Assembly (NCBI RefSeq): GCF_003369915.1
Contig: NC_046675.1
Span: 1-64,000 of the forward strand
From: Drosophila miranda
Lineage: Eukaryota; Arthropoda; Insecta; Diptera; Drosophilidae
Direction of reading: 5' to 3'
DNA length: 64,000 nt
Below the pieces are notes generated by a model. The model did no database searches. It was not told where the DNA came from and was given only the letters and a program-made list of their open reading frames with translations. The translations under genes were made by a program, and so were the position numbers. Below are positions 8,526 through 19,535 of the stretch, piece by piece (position 1 is the first letter of the stretch; every line of letters begins with the position of its first letter).

Positions 8526-10775
8526 ATGACGAGAGGAATGGCCAGACGAGGGTCATCCAGACGCCACAGCGACGGCGGCAGAGCAGCCCGCAGATGCGCC
8601 CTAGCAGCAGCAGCAGCAGCCAACAACACAAACACCGACAATAGCAGCAGCAGCAGCAGAGCCCTCGGCGCAGGCGCCAACACCAACGCCCCAGCCAATG
8701 CACAGCGCCGACGCCACAGCGACCCATCGCGTGAGTACCCAGCCATTGCCATGGCCGATTTACCCACGGCCACAGCCACTCCCCCCTTGAGCCCCGTCAC
8801 AAAAACCCCGCCAAACACAAAGGGAAGGGCCGAAAAGACGCCACTTTTCCCGCCTCTCACACTCTCGAACATTTCGGGTGTAACGGGAGAGGGAGAAGTC
8901 GGAGGAGAGCCGGCAAGCCGACGCGCAGCAGCAGAGCGCCAAAGCGGCCAACGGGCAGCCACACACACACACACGACCGGATCGAACCCGTTGCGTGTCG
9001 AACTTGGTTCGAGTTCGAGCAGCGGGTCGATCCGAGCCATAGCCCAGCCTGCACAATTATCACCAACAACAGCAACACCAAAACGACGCCGCGCCCTCAT
9101 CGACAGTGGGAGTGACGATGAGGGTGAGGGTGAGAGGAAGCAGGCCAGACGACGGGGCCGCCATCACCAGCAGCGGCAGCAGCGACCGCCAATCAAAAGG
9201 CCAATGAAGAAGAGGCAAACCATGGAGGAGCTGGAGGCCATTGTCCAGGAGCAGCTGAGGCAGCACGAGCTGCGGCAGCAACAACAGAGGCAGCAGAAAC
9301 GGACAACAAATACAGCCAACACCAACACAGTTGCCGATCCTGCCACTCTGCCGCACTCAACACAGCCAACACATGCCCCTGCCCCTGCCCCTGCCCCTGC
9401 CCATGCCCCTGCCACTACTATAGATGCAAATAGCCAGACCCACAGCCATCACCAACATCAAAAACAGCCAATACATGGACGATCACCAGCCATACATATA
9501 GACAATACTGACAATATCAATACAAATAATGACGCCAACGCAATTACAATTACAAATACACCTACCGCTACCAACACCAACACCACCACCGCCATCACCA
9601 TCACGAACACCCCTGCCACTACCACCGACGATGACATCCGGCACGGCGAATTCGGGCATCAGCCCAGCCAGGAACGTGGGTTGAGGATCCTCATCCGAGG
9701 ACTCTCCCACTCCACGCCGCCGGATTGGATTCGCAGCAGCATGCTGTGTGAGGGGTTCACGGTTCGGTTTGTGAGGGCAATCACTGATCGATTCGATCGC
9801 AGCCGCCAATTCAACCTCTTCGAGGCTGAGATCGCCCCCAAACCGGACCGTGGCCAATTCGATGTGTTGAAGCTGCGACGCCTGGGTGGGAGGCCCGTCA
9901 CGGTTGAGAGACTTGGAGTCTCCCGTGACCCCGCCCAGTGCCATCGATGTCAGGTGTTTGGCCACACCCGCGCATATTGTAGACGAGCTGCTGTCTGCAT
10001 GAAATGCGCGGGTGGACATCTGACGACGGAGTGCAGCAAGCCGAGGGCCGCCAATCCGAAATGCGCCAACTGCCAGGGCCAGCACATCAGTGCCTACAAG
10101 GGCTGCCCATCCTACAAGGCAGCCAGGCAGAGGCTCGTGGCCCACAGGGTCGCCAGGGATGAGGAGCGTCGCAATCAGCAGCCACAGCCAATACAACAGC
10201 GACAGCAGCAAATCCAACGTAGCCTGCAGCAGCCACATCCACAGCCACTCCATAACCCGCAGCAGCAGCGCCAACACCAACCGGATCGGCAGCATCGGCA
10301 ACAGCATCGGTATGGCGACCAACATCCCCAGCCATCGACCAGGGGGCGCCAACACCAGAGGGTCCAGCCGATGCAGCCGATCGCGAATGATGCTCCGACG
10401 CCACGCCAACACCAGCAGCAGCAGCAGCAGCCAGGCGCCCAGTGCGATGGAAGCTGTGCCCATAATCTGAAAAGATATGTGGAAAAAATTAGAGAGCTGG
10501 AAGAAAAGCTGGCAGCAATATCAACGTCTCTGACAAACCTGCTGCAGGCAAGGGACGAGAGCACGGGAGGAGTGCCGCCACTTCAGACAACAACAGCAGC
10601 AGCAGCATCCACACAGCCTTCACCACGACCAGCACCAAATACGCACTTTGACGCCGCGGCCATATCGGACTCTGAATCCGATATGGACTGCGAAGCAATT
10701 GACGAAGATGACGACGAGTGGACCGACCACGATCCATTCGAGGCGCTGGATGGCCTGGGTGAAGCCAGCCACTAA
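8526..10775 (+). CDS. H3 Gag (749 aa), altered C-terminus
   Basis: The longest H Gag in the window. It has the Arg-rich start, the Gln/Thr/Asn linker including PMKKRQTMEELEAIV (also in H1, absent from H2), the conserved block from about residue 384, three CCHC knuckles, the Gln-rich tract, a predicted coiled coil and an acidic region ending EWTDHDPFEALDGLGEASH. H1 and H2 instead continue QVWRAQIASAR; the change comes from the small deletion at about 10760. Whether the shortened tail still works is unknown. Confidence 0.9.
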   Translation: MTRGMARRGSSRRHSDGGRAARRCALAAAAAANNTNTDNSSSSSRALGAGANTNAPANAQRRRHSDPSREYPAIAMADLPTATATPPLSPVTKTPPNTKGRAEKTPLFPPLTLSNISGVTGEGEVGGEPASRRAAAERQSGQRAATHTHTTGSNPLRVELGSSSSSGSIRAIAQPAQLSPTTATPKRRRALIDSGSDDEGEGERKQARRRGRHHQQRQQRPPIKRPMKKRQTMEELEAIVQEQLRQHELRQQQQRQQKRTTNTANTNTVADPATLPHSTQPTHAPAPAPAPAHAPATTIDANSQTHSHHQHQKQPIHGRSPAIHIDNTDNINTNNDANAITITNTPTATNTNTTTAITITNTPATTTDDDIRHGEFGHQPSQERGLRILIRGLSHSTPPDWIRSSMLCEGFTVRFVRAITDRFDRSRQFNLFEAEIAPKPDRGQFDVLKLRRLGGRPVTVERLGVSRDPAQCHRCQVFGHTRAYCRRAAVCMKCAGGHLTTECSKPRAANPKCANCQGQHISAYKGCPSYKAARQRLVAHRVARDEERRNQQPQPIQQRQQQIQRSLQQPHPQPLHNPQQQRQHQPDRQHRQQHRYGDQHPQPSTRGRQHQRVQPMQPIANDAPTPRQHQQQQQQPGAQCDGSCAHNLKRYVEKIRELEEKLAAISTSLTNLLQARDESTGGVPPLQTTTAAAASTQPSPRPAPNTHFDAAAISDSESDMDCEAIDEDDDEWTDHDPFEALDGLGEASH

Positions 10776-13014
10776 AACAAAGGAAAAAGACGTCAATACG
10801 GACAACAACGAAAAACGGCCAAAACATACAAAAATCACACGTACCTGCCAATCACCAGACAGAGCTGACCAACAAGAAGCTGCCTCGCCACCAACATCAT
10901 CAATTTTCTGCCAAAGGGGCGGAAAAGGAGGCCTTCTTTGATGACGCTGCCGCCTGTCCATGGCCGTGACGTCACGCAACTCCGAACCAACGGCTGCCAT
11001 TCCAAATGACGACGCGGATGCTGGCGTCTGTTGCCGCTCCACTGGGTCACACCCGTCTCTCATGCCATTTATGTGAGGGCGGGATGGCCTGGTGTTGAGC
11101 CGCCGGACGACAGCAAATCCTGCAAACGAAGAAGGAGATTCAGGAGAGAGGCTGCCAATAAACACATATACTCACCTGCAAACGCCTCTCACGCCAACAC
11201 CAACCAGACAAGGGTCGCCAGCAACAATATCCAAACGCCGACAGTACCTGCAAATAAACATAAATTAAAAATCAAACGCCAAAAACAAACACCTCATCTG
11301 GATGCCCGGACCAGCAGCCATTTAAAGCGCCATTAAATACCGACGATGAACGTGGCTGAGGAGGCCAGGCCAATCCACCTGACAGCGCATCTTGGGTGGC
11401 CGGACCAGTGCCACTCGGATGCGGCCAACAACAACAACATCGACAACGCATCCTGGTGGCCGGACCAGTTCGCCACTTGGATGCGGCCAATACCACGATA
11501 CGTTGGCATCACACACCGATGCCAATGCCAACGACAATGCAGTTGGGTGGCCGGACCAGTGCCACTTGAGTGCAGCAGCCAACACCGACCAACGACAGAT
11601 GCAACGTGGGCGGCCGGACCAGAGCCGCTCGCCAACAACACCATCATTGCCCACGATGCACGCCAACACCCACATCCAGCCATCGCCACTAAAGTTCTCA
11701 GATGGTGCCACTAATCCTGCACAGGGGGACAGCAGAGCCGGCCGGTATGCGGCGCAATGTTCTGCATTGCGTTTGCCATGCCGGCCGGTGCTTCGTTGTA
11801 GTTGTCCTCCTGTTAGAAAATAAATGATATTTAAGTATGTTTATTGTTGTGTAAATGTATTGTAATTATTGTTTGTTTTAACCTTGTATATATTTCTGTA
11901 GTTTTGTAGTCCTTATTTGTAGTAATTGTAGATAGTTTGTCCTTAGCTGTAATGTAATTTAATTAATTTTAGTTATTTATTTTAGCATATTTACCTTTCC
12001 CTCTTCTTCTTCTTTCCCAACTATCTCCCATTCCCAAATACCTGACAAGTGGTAACGCCATTAATGACCAACAAAAATACCACGCCAATTAGAAAAATAC
12101 CCGAGCCGATAACACACCAAAAAAAAGCCAATTCAAAATGCATTTCTCAATGCCAGTGTGTTATCGGCCGCCAACTTCGGCAATTTACGCCCAGCCATTT
12201 CCTCACCCACCCACCCCCCACCCACTTCAAAGCAACCAAAGACCAAATGAGGCTGAGCAGGACCAAAATTTACACTGCCATCCTTCGCCAATCTGCCAAA
12301 AGCCCCAACAATGCCAATACAACCGCCCACAAGATGCTATGCGGTCGACTCTTCGGAGCGTCACGCGCCCGGATCGAAAGATCCGGAAGTTTACAGTATC
12401 CGGGCGGTTATACGGGAGCAGGCATCTATCCCCCTTCCCATCCCATCCCCTTATAACAGAGCAGCCAATACAAACAGCACAAACATAGGACACTAGCCAT
12501 TAACCAACGACAACACACACAGCCACTAAATCAAACGGCCACTACAATTTCCCATTGCCTACTTATCGGTGCTGCTGCCCTCGGACTACTTTCATCTCAC
12601 TCAATATTGGGGTGAGTGAAAGTGGAACCGGGGGTGAGAGCACCGGTAAATGACGATCGGCGATTGGGTCTTTCGAGTTGAGGGGGAGAGTGTGGGAGTT
12701 GGCGGACATGTGAGAGTTCCACCATGAACCTCGTCCGCCACTCTCATCTCGTCCACCCGCTCGAGAGGTCGCGATCGTCGGACGTGCTTCAACCGTTTCG
12801 TGTCGTGTCGATTTTTGACTGTTCTGTGCCGTGTCGCCATTTCCGTTTTTTTCTGTTGTGCCCTGTTTTTTTTCCTGTGGTGTCTGTCGTGTGCCGTGCC
12901 GTGCCGTGCCGCCCTTCCTCCACCACACCCATTAATTACAGTGACAAACTTTTATTCCCGTCCACATCTTACTGTGCCACTAACCAACATCTCAAACATC
13001 ACAAACTAAAAGAG
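10776..13014 (+). other. H3 3' UTR
   Basis: Homologous to the H1 3' UTR including the alpha terminus. It has TGACGTCA at 10967; CGGACCAG hairpins at about 11394-11416, 11456-11476, 11545-11567 and 11608-11630, with a weaker one at 11298-11318; nested hairpin 11737-11789; 13-bp stem 12105-12168; GNRA hairpin 12369-12386; bulged stem 12700-12740. Confidence 0.75.
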
Positions 13015-13260
13015 CCTCACGCCATACATGGAATCACCCAACTTTGCTCGACAAATTCTAAGGTCCTTGATTACTGACACCTTACCACCTAAAATGTAAA
13101 TAAATAAAGTTAAAATCATCACAAAAAATCATTAAAAGCCAATAAATATAACAACAAAAACTACTTACCAAATTTATCATGAATCTGAAAATAGAAAAAC
13201 CTGAAAACAAAACAAAATATAAAATAACTATTTACATAACAAATTAATTTAAATAAATAC

Positions 13261-13438
13261 TCAAACAATTTGTAGACATCAGGAGCAACAGCCTTTCCAA
13301 GAGACACGCTTGAAATAACATTGGCACTGGAATAAAGCTGCATCAAAATGTGGCGAAGGCCCCTCACGTTATACATGGAATCACCCAACTTTGCTCGACA
13401 AATTCTAAGCTGGTCCTTGATTACTGACACCTTACCAC
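13261..13438 (-). pseudogene. Exon-like coding block, copy 1 (unknown origin)
   Basis: Bounded by an AG acceptor and a possible GTATTT donor on the minus strand. It reads in one open phase as GKVSVIKDQLRICRAKLG, then DSMYNVRGLRHILMQLYSS and VSLGKAVAPDVYKLFE. The composition is that of a folded protein rather than low complexity, unlike the surrounding AT-rich DNA. I do not recognise the family. It lies antisense to the retroelement, like a captured host exon. Confidence 0.5.
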
Positions 13439-13620
13439 CTAAAATGTAAATAAATAAAGTTAAAATCATCACAAAAAATCATTAAAAGCCAATAAATATA
13501 ACAACAAAAACTACTTACCAAATTTATCATGAATCTGAAAATAGAAAAACCTGAAAACAAAACAAAATATAAACTAACTATTTACATAACAAATTAATTT
13601 AAATAAATACTCAAACAATT

Positions 13621-13798
13621 TGTAGACATCAGGAGCAACAGCCTTTCCAAGAGACACGCTTGAAATAACATTGGCACTGGAATAAAGCTGCATCAAAATG
13701 TGGCGAAGGCCCCTCACGTCATACATGGAATCACCCAACTTTGCTCGACAAATTCTAAGCTGGTCCTTGATTACTGACACCTTACCACCTGAAATGTA
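13621..13798 (-). pseudogene. Exon-like coding block, copy 2
   Basis: Same block as at 13261-13438. The visible amino-acid difference is SMYDVRG in place of SMYNVRG; the acceptor here is CATTTCAG. A third, partial copy lies at 13015-13079, with a small deletion next to ATTCTAAGG. Confidence 0.5.
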
Positions 13799-14661
13799 AA
13801 TAAATAAAGTTAAAATCATCACAAAAAATCATTAAAAGCCAATAAACTACCCACCAAATCTATCATGTATTGGCGTACAAAATAACTATTTACATAACAA
13901 TCAATGTCAGTAAATACGCAAACAAGTTGTAGACATCAAGCGCAACAGCCAGTGAAAATAAAACAAACATCAGTCATCAAAAGCCAACAAATAAAACAAT
14001 AAACTACTTACCTTGATTGCTGACACCTTACCATCAAACCAGCAAAAAATAAGACTGCAGATATAATAAGATTTCAATTGGCGTAAAAACAATTGAAATC
14101 ACTTTTTCTTTTTCACACCAATTTTCTTTAAACCTGAAAATAAAACACTATACTCATTAAAAGTCAACAAATATAACAACATAAATTACCTAACTTGACT
14201 GCTTACACTCTATTACCAAACCTGCAAATATAATAAAATTAAATTCAGCCAAAATACAATTTAAAACACCTACCAAATCTGCCGCAAACCTAAAAAAATA
14301 AAACAACTAAAAAAAAAAAAAAGAGCCAACAAATATAACAACATAAACTACACAAAATTACATACAAATTATTACAAAGCTGAAGACAAAACCTGCCAAT
14401 TAAATAAATAAAACACATATGGTGTACGAAATTAACTGTATGTACATAATAAATGTACATATGTCAGCAACTAAGCAAGCAGCCAGAAGACATCCCAACG
14501 CAACATCCAGTGAATCAACTTGAAAATAAAATAATTATATTCATTAAAAGTCAACAAATATAAAAACATAATTTACTTAACTTGATTGCCGACACTCCAT
14601 TACCAACAAAATATAAACCTGCAAATAAAATAAAATTAAATTCATTTTAATTTCCACAAAC

Positions 14662-14870
14662 AACGCATCCCGGGTGGCCGGACCAGCAGCCACTCGGCCG
14701 AGTGAGCCAATAATCAACGACTTTTGACCAACGATCCACAAACAATGCATCCCGGGTGGCCGGATCAGCAGCCACTCGGTCGAGCGAGCCAATAATCAAC
14801 GACTGTTGACCAACGCATCCACAAACAATGCATCCCGGGTGGCCGGACATGCAGCCACTCGGTCGAGCGA
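14662..14870 (+). repeat. Three CGGACCAG-type hairpins inside J-a
   Basis: First: 9-bp stem 14670-14678/14689-14697 around CGGACCAGCA. The second (about 14752-14777) and third (about 14834-14862) have the same stem around CGGATCAGCA and CGGACATGCA. They are spaced about 80 bases apart in a unit ending GAGCCAATAATCAACGAC. Sequence between them does not resemble the H 3' UTR. Confidence 0.75.
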
Positions 14871-15122
14871 GCCAATCTGAATTTAGTCTAAAATTAAAAT
14901 AAAGCAAAAAAAAAAAAAAAGTAATAAATTGTAACCAATAGTAATTTGATAAATAACGTACTACATAAGAAATCGATAACTCTGTTAGATTAATATGTTG
15001 CCAAAACTCTTCATGTGTCAGTCCTAATGTTAAATGTTGCTAGTCTTAGGTAATAAGAACATTAATAAAGAAAGCTTCAGGTCACTCTAAAGTGCCCTGA
15101 GCCAGTCAAACCATTAAAAAAA

Positions 15123-15930
15123 CCTTCAAATAAACCAATTGAACCTGCAAATAAAATACAATTAAAATCTGTCAAAACACAAATTAATTTACTTACCACG
15201 CTAGCTTCCAAACAAACCAATCAAAACCTGCAAATAAAATACAATCAAAATCAGCCAAAACATAAATAGACTCGCTTACCAAATACAACGCAAACCTCCA
15301 AATATAACCAATTGAACCTGCAAATAAAATACAATTAAAATCAGTAAAAACACAAATTAATTTACTTACCACGCTAGCTTCCAAACAAACCAATCAAAAC
15401 CTGCAAATGGAATACAATCAAAATCAGCCAAAACAGAAATAAACTCGCTTACCAAAATTAACGCACACCTTCAAATAAACCAATTGAACCTGCAAATAAA
15501 ATACAATTAAAATCAGTAAAAACACAATTTAATTTACTTACCACGCTAGCTTCCAAACAAACCAATCAAAACCTGCAAATGGAATACAATCAAAATCAGC
15601 CAAAACAGAAATAAACTCGCTTACCAAATTCAACGCACACCTTCAAATAAACCAATTGAACCTGCAAATAAAATACAATTAAAATCAGTCAAAACACAAA
15701 TTAATACTTACCACGCTAGCTTCCAAACAAACCAATCAAAACCTGCAAATAAAATACAATCAAAATCAGCCAAAACAGAAATAAACTGACTTACCAAATT
15801 CAACGCAAACCTCTAAATAAATTAATTTAGCCTGCAAATAAAATGTAGCTAAAATTAACCAAAGGAAAAGCACAAATAGACTTACTTACCAAACTCAACG
15901 CAAACCTCCCAATGGACCAATCGAACCTGT
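15123..15930 (-). repeat. 172-bp mini-exon/mini-intron array, J-b copy
   Basis: Sense repeats of CTGCAAATAAAATACAATT and CTTACCACGCTAGCTTCC are the complement of a 3' splice site (TTTTATTTGCAG) and of an exon end plus donor (GGAAGCTAGCGTG, GTAAGT). See the fully mapped copy at 57793-59432. Confidence 0.75.
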
Positions 15931-16077
15931 AAATAGAAAATAATTAAAATCAGTCAAAACAAAGGTTAAAAATCCAATAAATATAACAACACAAATTACC
16001 TAACTGGATTCCTGACACTTGATCACCAAACCTACAAAACATAAACCTGAAAATAAAACAATATTAAAATCAGCCAG

Positions 16078-16290
16078 GAGTTTCATATCATCCACAGAAA
16101 GAAGCATATGCGCCGCCGTTCTTCTTAGAGCTGCATCGGTTGGATTCGGCCAGGAAAAGAGGGACGAGGCGATGCCGCGCTTGCGTTGCCGATGCTTGGA
16201 GGTCTCCCTGTCGTCCATACCTCCGTTTCGCACCGGATGAGGGGTCCAGGAGCGGCGTCACAAAATTTTTATGCCTAAGCCAGAAAAAAG
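16078..16290 (-). other. GC-rich antisense exon-like block, J-b copy
   Basis: A GC-rich island inside AT-rich repeats. The minus strand has ATGGACGACAGGGAGACCTC and stays open for about 70 codons. The same block is at 57455-57661 on the plus strand and, shortened, at 19370-19535 on the minus strand. No family recognised. Confidence 0.5.
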
Positions 16291-16483
16291 AAAACACAAG
16301 CCGATCTTAACTTACCTTTTGTTTACAAGAGCAAATTGATAACTGTCTAGTATTTTTCTGTCTGTTATTATCAATGTTACCGTAAAGTAAAAAAAAATAC
16401 CTAAATGTTAAAAAAATGTTAAATGTTTCCATAAATAATGTTATATGTTGCCAATAGTAATAAGAACATTAATAAATAAAGCT

Positions 16484-16531
16484 TCAGGTCACTCTAAAGT
16501 GCCCTGAGCCAGTCAAACCATTAAAAAAAAA
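16484..16531 (+). other. J 3'-terminal hairpin and oligo-A
   Basis: TCAGG-t-CACT-CTAA-AGTG-c-CCTGA forms a 9-bp stem with one mismatch at 16484-16507, followed by GCCAGTCAAACCATT and the A tail. An AATAAA lies just upstream. It is identical in J-a, J-c and J-d (complement at about 57212-57235), so it is probably the RT recognition end. Confidence 0.7.
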
Positions 16532-18022
16532 CAACAGCTAGCAAGAGTAACGCAATTCATTATGGGGGCCTTCGAAGAAAAACAATACTGCTCAGCTGTT
16601 TTTATAGATATATCTGAAGCGTTTGATAGAGTATGGCACACCGGTTTGCTATATAAGCTATCAAAACTGGTGTCTCTTCAGGCCTTCAAGCTACTAGAAA
16701 GCTACCTAAATGAAAGGACCTTCGAAGTAATTACCAACAATGGTATTACATCGAGAATTGGAAAAATAAAAGCCGGTGTTCCTCAGGGCAGCAATTTAGG
16801 TCCTCTTCTATACAGCATCTACTCATCTGACGTTCCGCTACCAAACTGCTTGAATGGATATCACCCCACTTCGATACCGGTGTTGAGGGAAAAAAACAGG
16901 ATGTTAGCTACGTATGCAGATGACACAATTATTATGAGCAGAGCGGACTTCCCCCTGACTGCGGCAAAAATGAACGAACAATACCTAAATAAGTTCAGTG
17001 TTTGGGCTAAAAAATGGGAAATGGGCATTAACGAAAAGAAAACAGCCCACGTATTTTTCACATTGAACAAACTTAGCAAAACACAGCAAGAAAGTACGCC
17101 TAAGTTAAATGGACAAAGAATTCCTAACAAATTCAAACAAATGTATCTTGGGGTTACGCTCGATAGGAAACTTAGCCTTAACCACCATGTCAAAGCCATT
17201 ATAAATAAGACAAGAACTGCGTCAATAAAACTTGATTGGATTATTGGCTGCAAAAGCCGGCTTGCCAAAGACTGCAAAGTGACCATCCTAAAACAATTAA
17301 TCATGCCAATTTGGTATTATGCTTTTCCAGTCTGGGGTGCTCTGGCTTCCGACTCATTAGTGAAAAAGATACAAACACTCCAAAACAAACTAGTGAGGAG
17401 GGCAGTTAGGGCCACAAGATATACAAGAAACGACAATATCAGAAGTGTATACAATATCAAAACTGTCGAGGAGGTTTACGAGAAGGCTAGCGGCCGTCTC
17501 GCTAATTCACTCGTGGATCACTCAAACTCCGAAGTGGCCAGACTGCTGACCAACCCCCATGTCCCTAATAGATTGAAATCTAGCCGCCACAGATATGACA
17601 ATCAACTCCGGAAGTTTATCCTCCCGCGTTGTAATGGACAACGTCAGGAACAGCAAAATCCAGATCTGGATCCGAACCGATACTATTCCGAAGCTGAGCG
17701 CAAAGTTATAGTAGAGAAGTATGTACCCATCCTGAGGAAAGGACTTCCTACTCTGCTGAGGTTAGAAAACGAAGAACAGGAAAGACTGGAAAAGGCTAAA
17801 ATGGACAATAGAGAGGCCGAACGGAAGAAAAAACCATACAAACACCCGGACAGATTCTGCGAACTACAAATAAACGTGTACAGAAAAATGTATGCTCAAG
17901 GGAAATATACTAGGGAAACAATACTTGAAAGAATCAGGGGCCAACCATTGGGTATACAAAGAATTATAGTGCCAGACCACAGAGGGGATGAAGAGGAAGG
18001 CGTCCTCCAGCCGAATGGTTAA
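16532..18022 (+). pseudogene. J Pol fragment: C-terminal RT half (about 496 codons)
   Basis: The frame is open from the junction. It contains the RT blocks FIDISEAFDRVWH, AGVPQGSNLGPLLYSIY and the catalytic ATYADDT, then the Jockey-type thumb and C-terminal region (IMPIWYYAFPVWGALAS; RRAVRATRYTRNDNIR). From 16562 the translation is the same as the end of the J-d Pol at 59475-62804. Endonuclease and RT fingers are missing, so it cannot be active. Confidence 0.9.
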
Positions 18023-18059
18023 GACTTGATCCAATGGTAGAGCAAAAATCCAGAAAGTA

Positions 18060-19360
18060 TAAACCTACAATTAAAACTAATTAAAAGCAGCCAAAACATA
18101 ACTTAAACCGCTCACCAAATCACCTCCAAGCAAACCAATCAAAACCTGCAAATAAAATACAATCAAAATCAGCCAAAACAGAAATAAACTCGCTCACCAA
18201 ATTCAACGCACACCTCCAAATAAACCAATTGAACCTGCAAATAAAATACAATTAAAATCTGTCAAAACACAAATTAATTTACTTACCACGCTAGCTTCCA
18301 AACAAACCAATCAAAACCTGCAAATAAAATACAATCAAAATCAGCCAAAACATAAATAGACTCGCTTACCAAATACAACGCAAACCTCCAAATATAACCA
18401 ATTGAACCTGCAAATAAAATACAATTAAAATCAGTAAAAACACAAATTAATTTACTTACCACGCTAGCTTCCAAACAAACCAATCAAAACCTGCAAATGG
18501 AATACAATCAAAATCAGCCAAAACAGAAATAAACTCGCTTACCAAAATTAACGCACACCTTCAAATAAACCAATTGAACCTGCAAATAAAATACAATTAA
18601 AATCAGTAAAAACACAATTTAATTTACTTACCACGCTAGCTTCCAAACAAACCAATCAAAACCTGCAAATGGAATACAATCAAAATCAGCCAAAACAGAA
18701 ATAAACTCGCTTACCAAATTCAACGCACACCTTCAAATAAACCAATTGAACCTGCAAATAAAATACAATTAAAATCAGTCAAAACACAATTTAATTTACT
18801 TACCACGCTAGCTTCCAAACAAACCAATCAAAACCTGCAAATAAAATACAATCAAAATCAGCCAAAACAGAAATAAACTCGCTTACCAAATTCAACGCAC
18901 ACCTTCAAATAAACCAATTGAACCTGCAAATAAAATACAATTAAAATCTGTCAAAACACAAATTAATTTACTTACCACGCTAGCTTCCAAACAAACCAAT
19001 CAAAACCTGCAAATAAAATACAATCAAAATCAGCCAAAACATAAATAGACTCGCTTACCAAATACAACGCAAACCTCCAAATATAACCAATTGAACCTGC
19101 AAATAAAATACAATTAAAATCAGTCAAAACACAAATTAATACTTACCACGCTAGCTTCCAAACAAACCAATCAAAACCTGCAAATAAAATACAATCAAAA
19201 TCAGCCAAAACAGAAATAAACTGACTTACCAAATTCAACGCAAACCTCTAAATAAATTAATTTAGCCTGCAAATAAAATGTAGCTAAAATTAACCAAAGG
19301 AAAAGCACAAATAGACTTACTTACCAAACTCAACGCAAACCTCCCAATGGACCAATCGAA
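18060..19360 (-). repeat. 172-bp mini-exon/mini-intron array, J-c copy
   Basis: Same antisense splice-like array as at 57793-59432, about seven to eight double units with small variants, such as GAATACAATC in place of AAATACAATC in the sense strand. Read on the minus strand the GTAAGT/GTAAGC and TTTGCAG pairs stay about 52 bases apart. Confidence 0.75.
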
Positions 19361-19369
19361 CCTAAAGAA

Positions 19370-19535
19370 GCATATGCGCCGCCGTTCTTCTTAGAGCTGC
19401 ATCGGTTGGATTCGGCCAGGAAAAGAGGGACGAGGCGATGCCGCGCTTGCGTTGCCGATGCTTGGAGGTCTCCCTGTCGTCCATACCTCCGTTTCGCACC
19501 GGATGAGGGGTCCAGGAGCGGCGTCACAAAATTTT
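19370..19535 (-). other. GC-rich antisense exon-like block, J-c copy
   Basis: Same block as at 16078-16290, but its downstream part, including the CTGTGGATGATATG segment and the next intron, is deleted, so it joins directly to the mini-exon that starts AGGTTCGATTGG. Confidence 0.45.

Larger units (their letters stand above)
8402..13014 (+). mobile_element. H3: complete HeT-A-like gag-only retrotransposon, alpha 3' end
   Basis: The 5' UTR is 124 bases and includes an oligo-A run at 8453-8469; gag is at 8526-10775 and the 3' UTR at 10776-13014. It ends ACTAAAAGAG and is joined directly, without oligo-A, to J sequence starting CCTCACG. Between the gag body and the 3' UTR a deletion of roughly 90 bases relative to H1 and H2 has replaced the Gag C-terminus. 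Confidence 0.85.
13015..13800 (-). repeat. Tandem 360-bp unit carrying antisense exon-like frames
   Basis: Two nearly identical copies and a third cut by the H3 junction at 13015. On the minus strand each copy reads: branch/pyrimidine-rich sequence ending CATTTTAG or CATTTCAG, then an open block of about 178 bases (13438-13261 and 13798-13621), then GTATTT and a stretch ending TTTTCAG 60 bases later. A short second exon-like piece ending in AAATTTG then meets GTAAGT. Acceptor, open block and donor recur in register. No host gene is recognised. Confidence 0.6.
13015..15122 (+). mobile_element. J-a: 5'-truncated J-family 3' region, divergent subtype
   Basis: No gag or pol. It ends with the J 3' signature (TCAGG..CACT..AGTG..CCTGA hairpin, then CAAACCATT and oligo-A, 15073-15122). 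It differs from the other J copies in carrying an antisense exon-like unit repeated about every 360 bases (13015-13800), decayed copies of that unit to about 14250, and three CGGACCAG-type hairpins (14662-14870). The AT-rich remainder (14250-14660, 14880-15060) shows nothing else I can identify. Confidence 0.7.
15123..16531 (+). mobile_element. J-b: 5'-truncated J-family 3' region
   Basis: Starts inside the 172-bp array and ends with the J 3' hairpin (16484-16507), CAAACCATT and oligo-A at 16523-16531. It contains the antisense mini-intron array (15123-15930) and the GC-rich antisense block (about 16078-16290). It is joined by its A tail to J-c. Confidence 0.8.

Noticed and set aside
14662..14870. 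An H fragment inserted in J-a
   Set aside because: Only the hairpins resemble H; the spacer GAGCCAATAATCAACGAC and flanks do not occur in any H 3' UTR here.
15123..19360. The 172-bp array as a CRISPR array or ordinary satellite
   Set aside because: There is no repeat-spacer structure, the setting is eukaryotic, and unit borders follow splice-like signals inside a retroelement 3' region.
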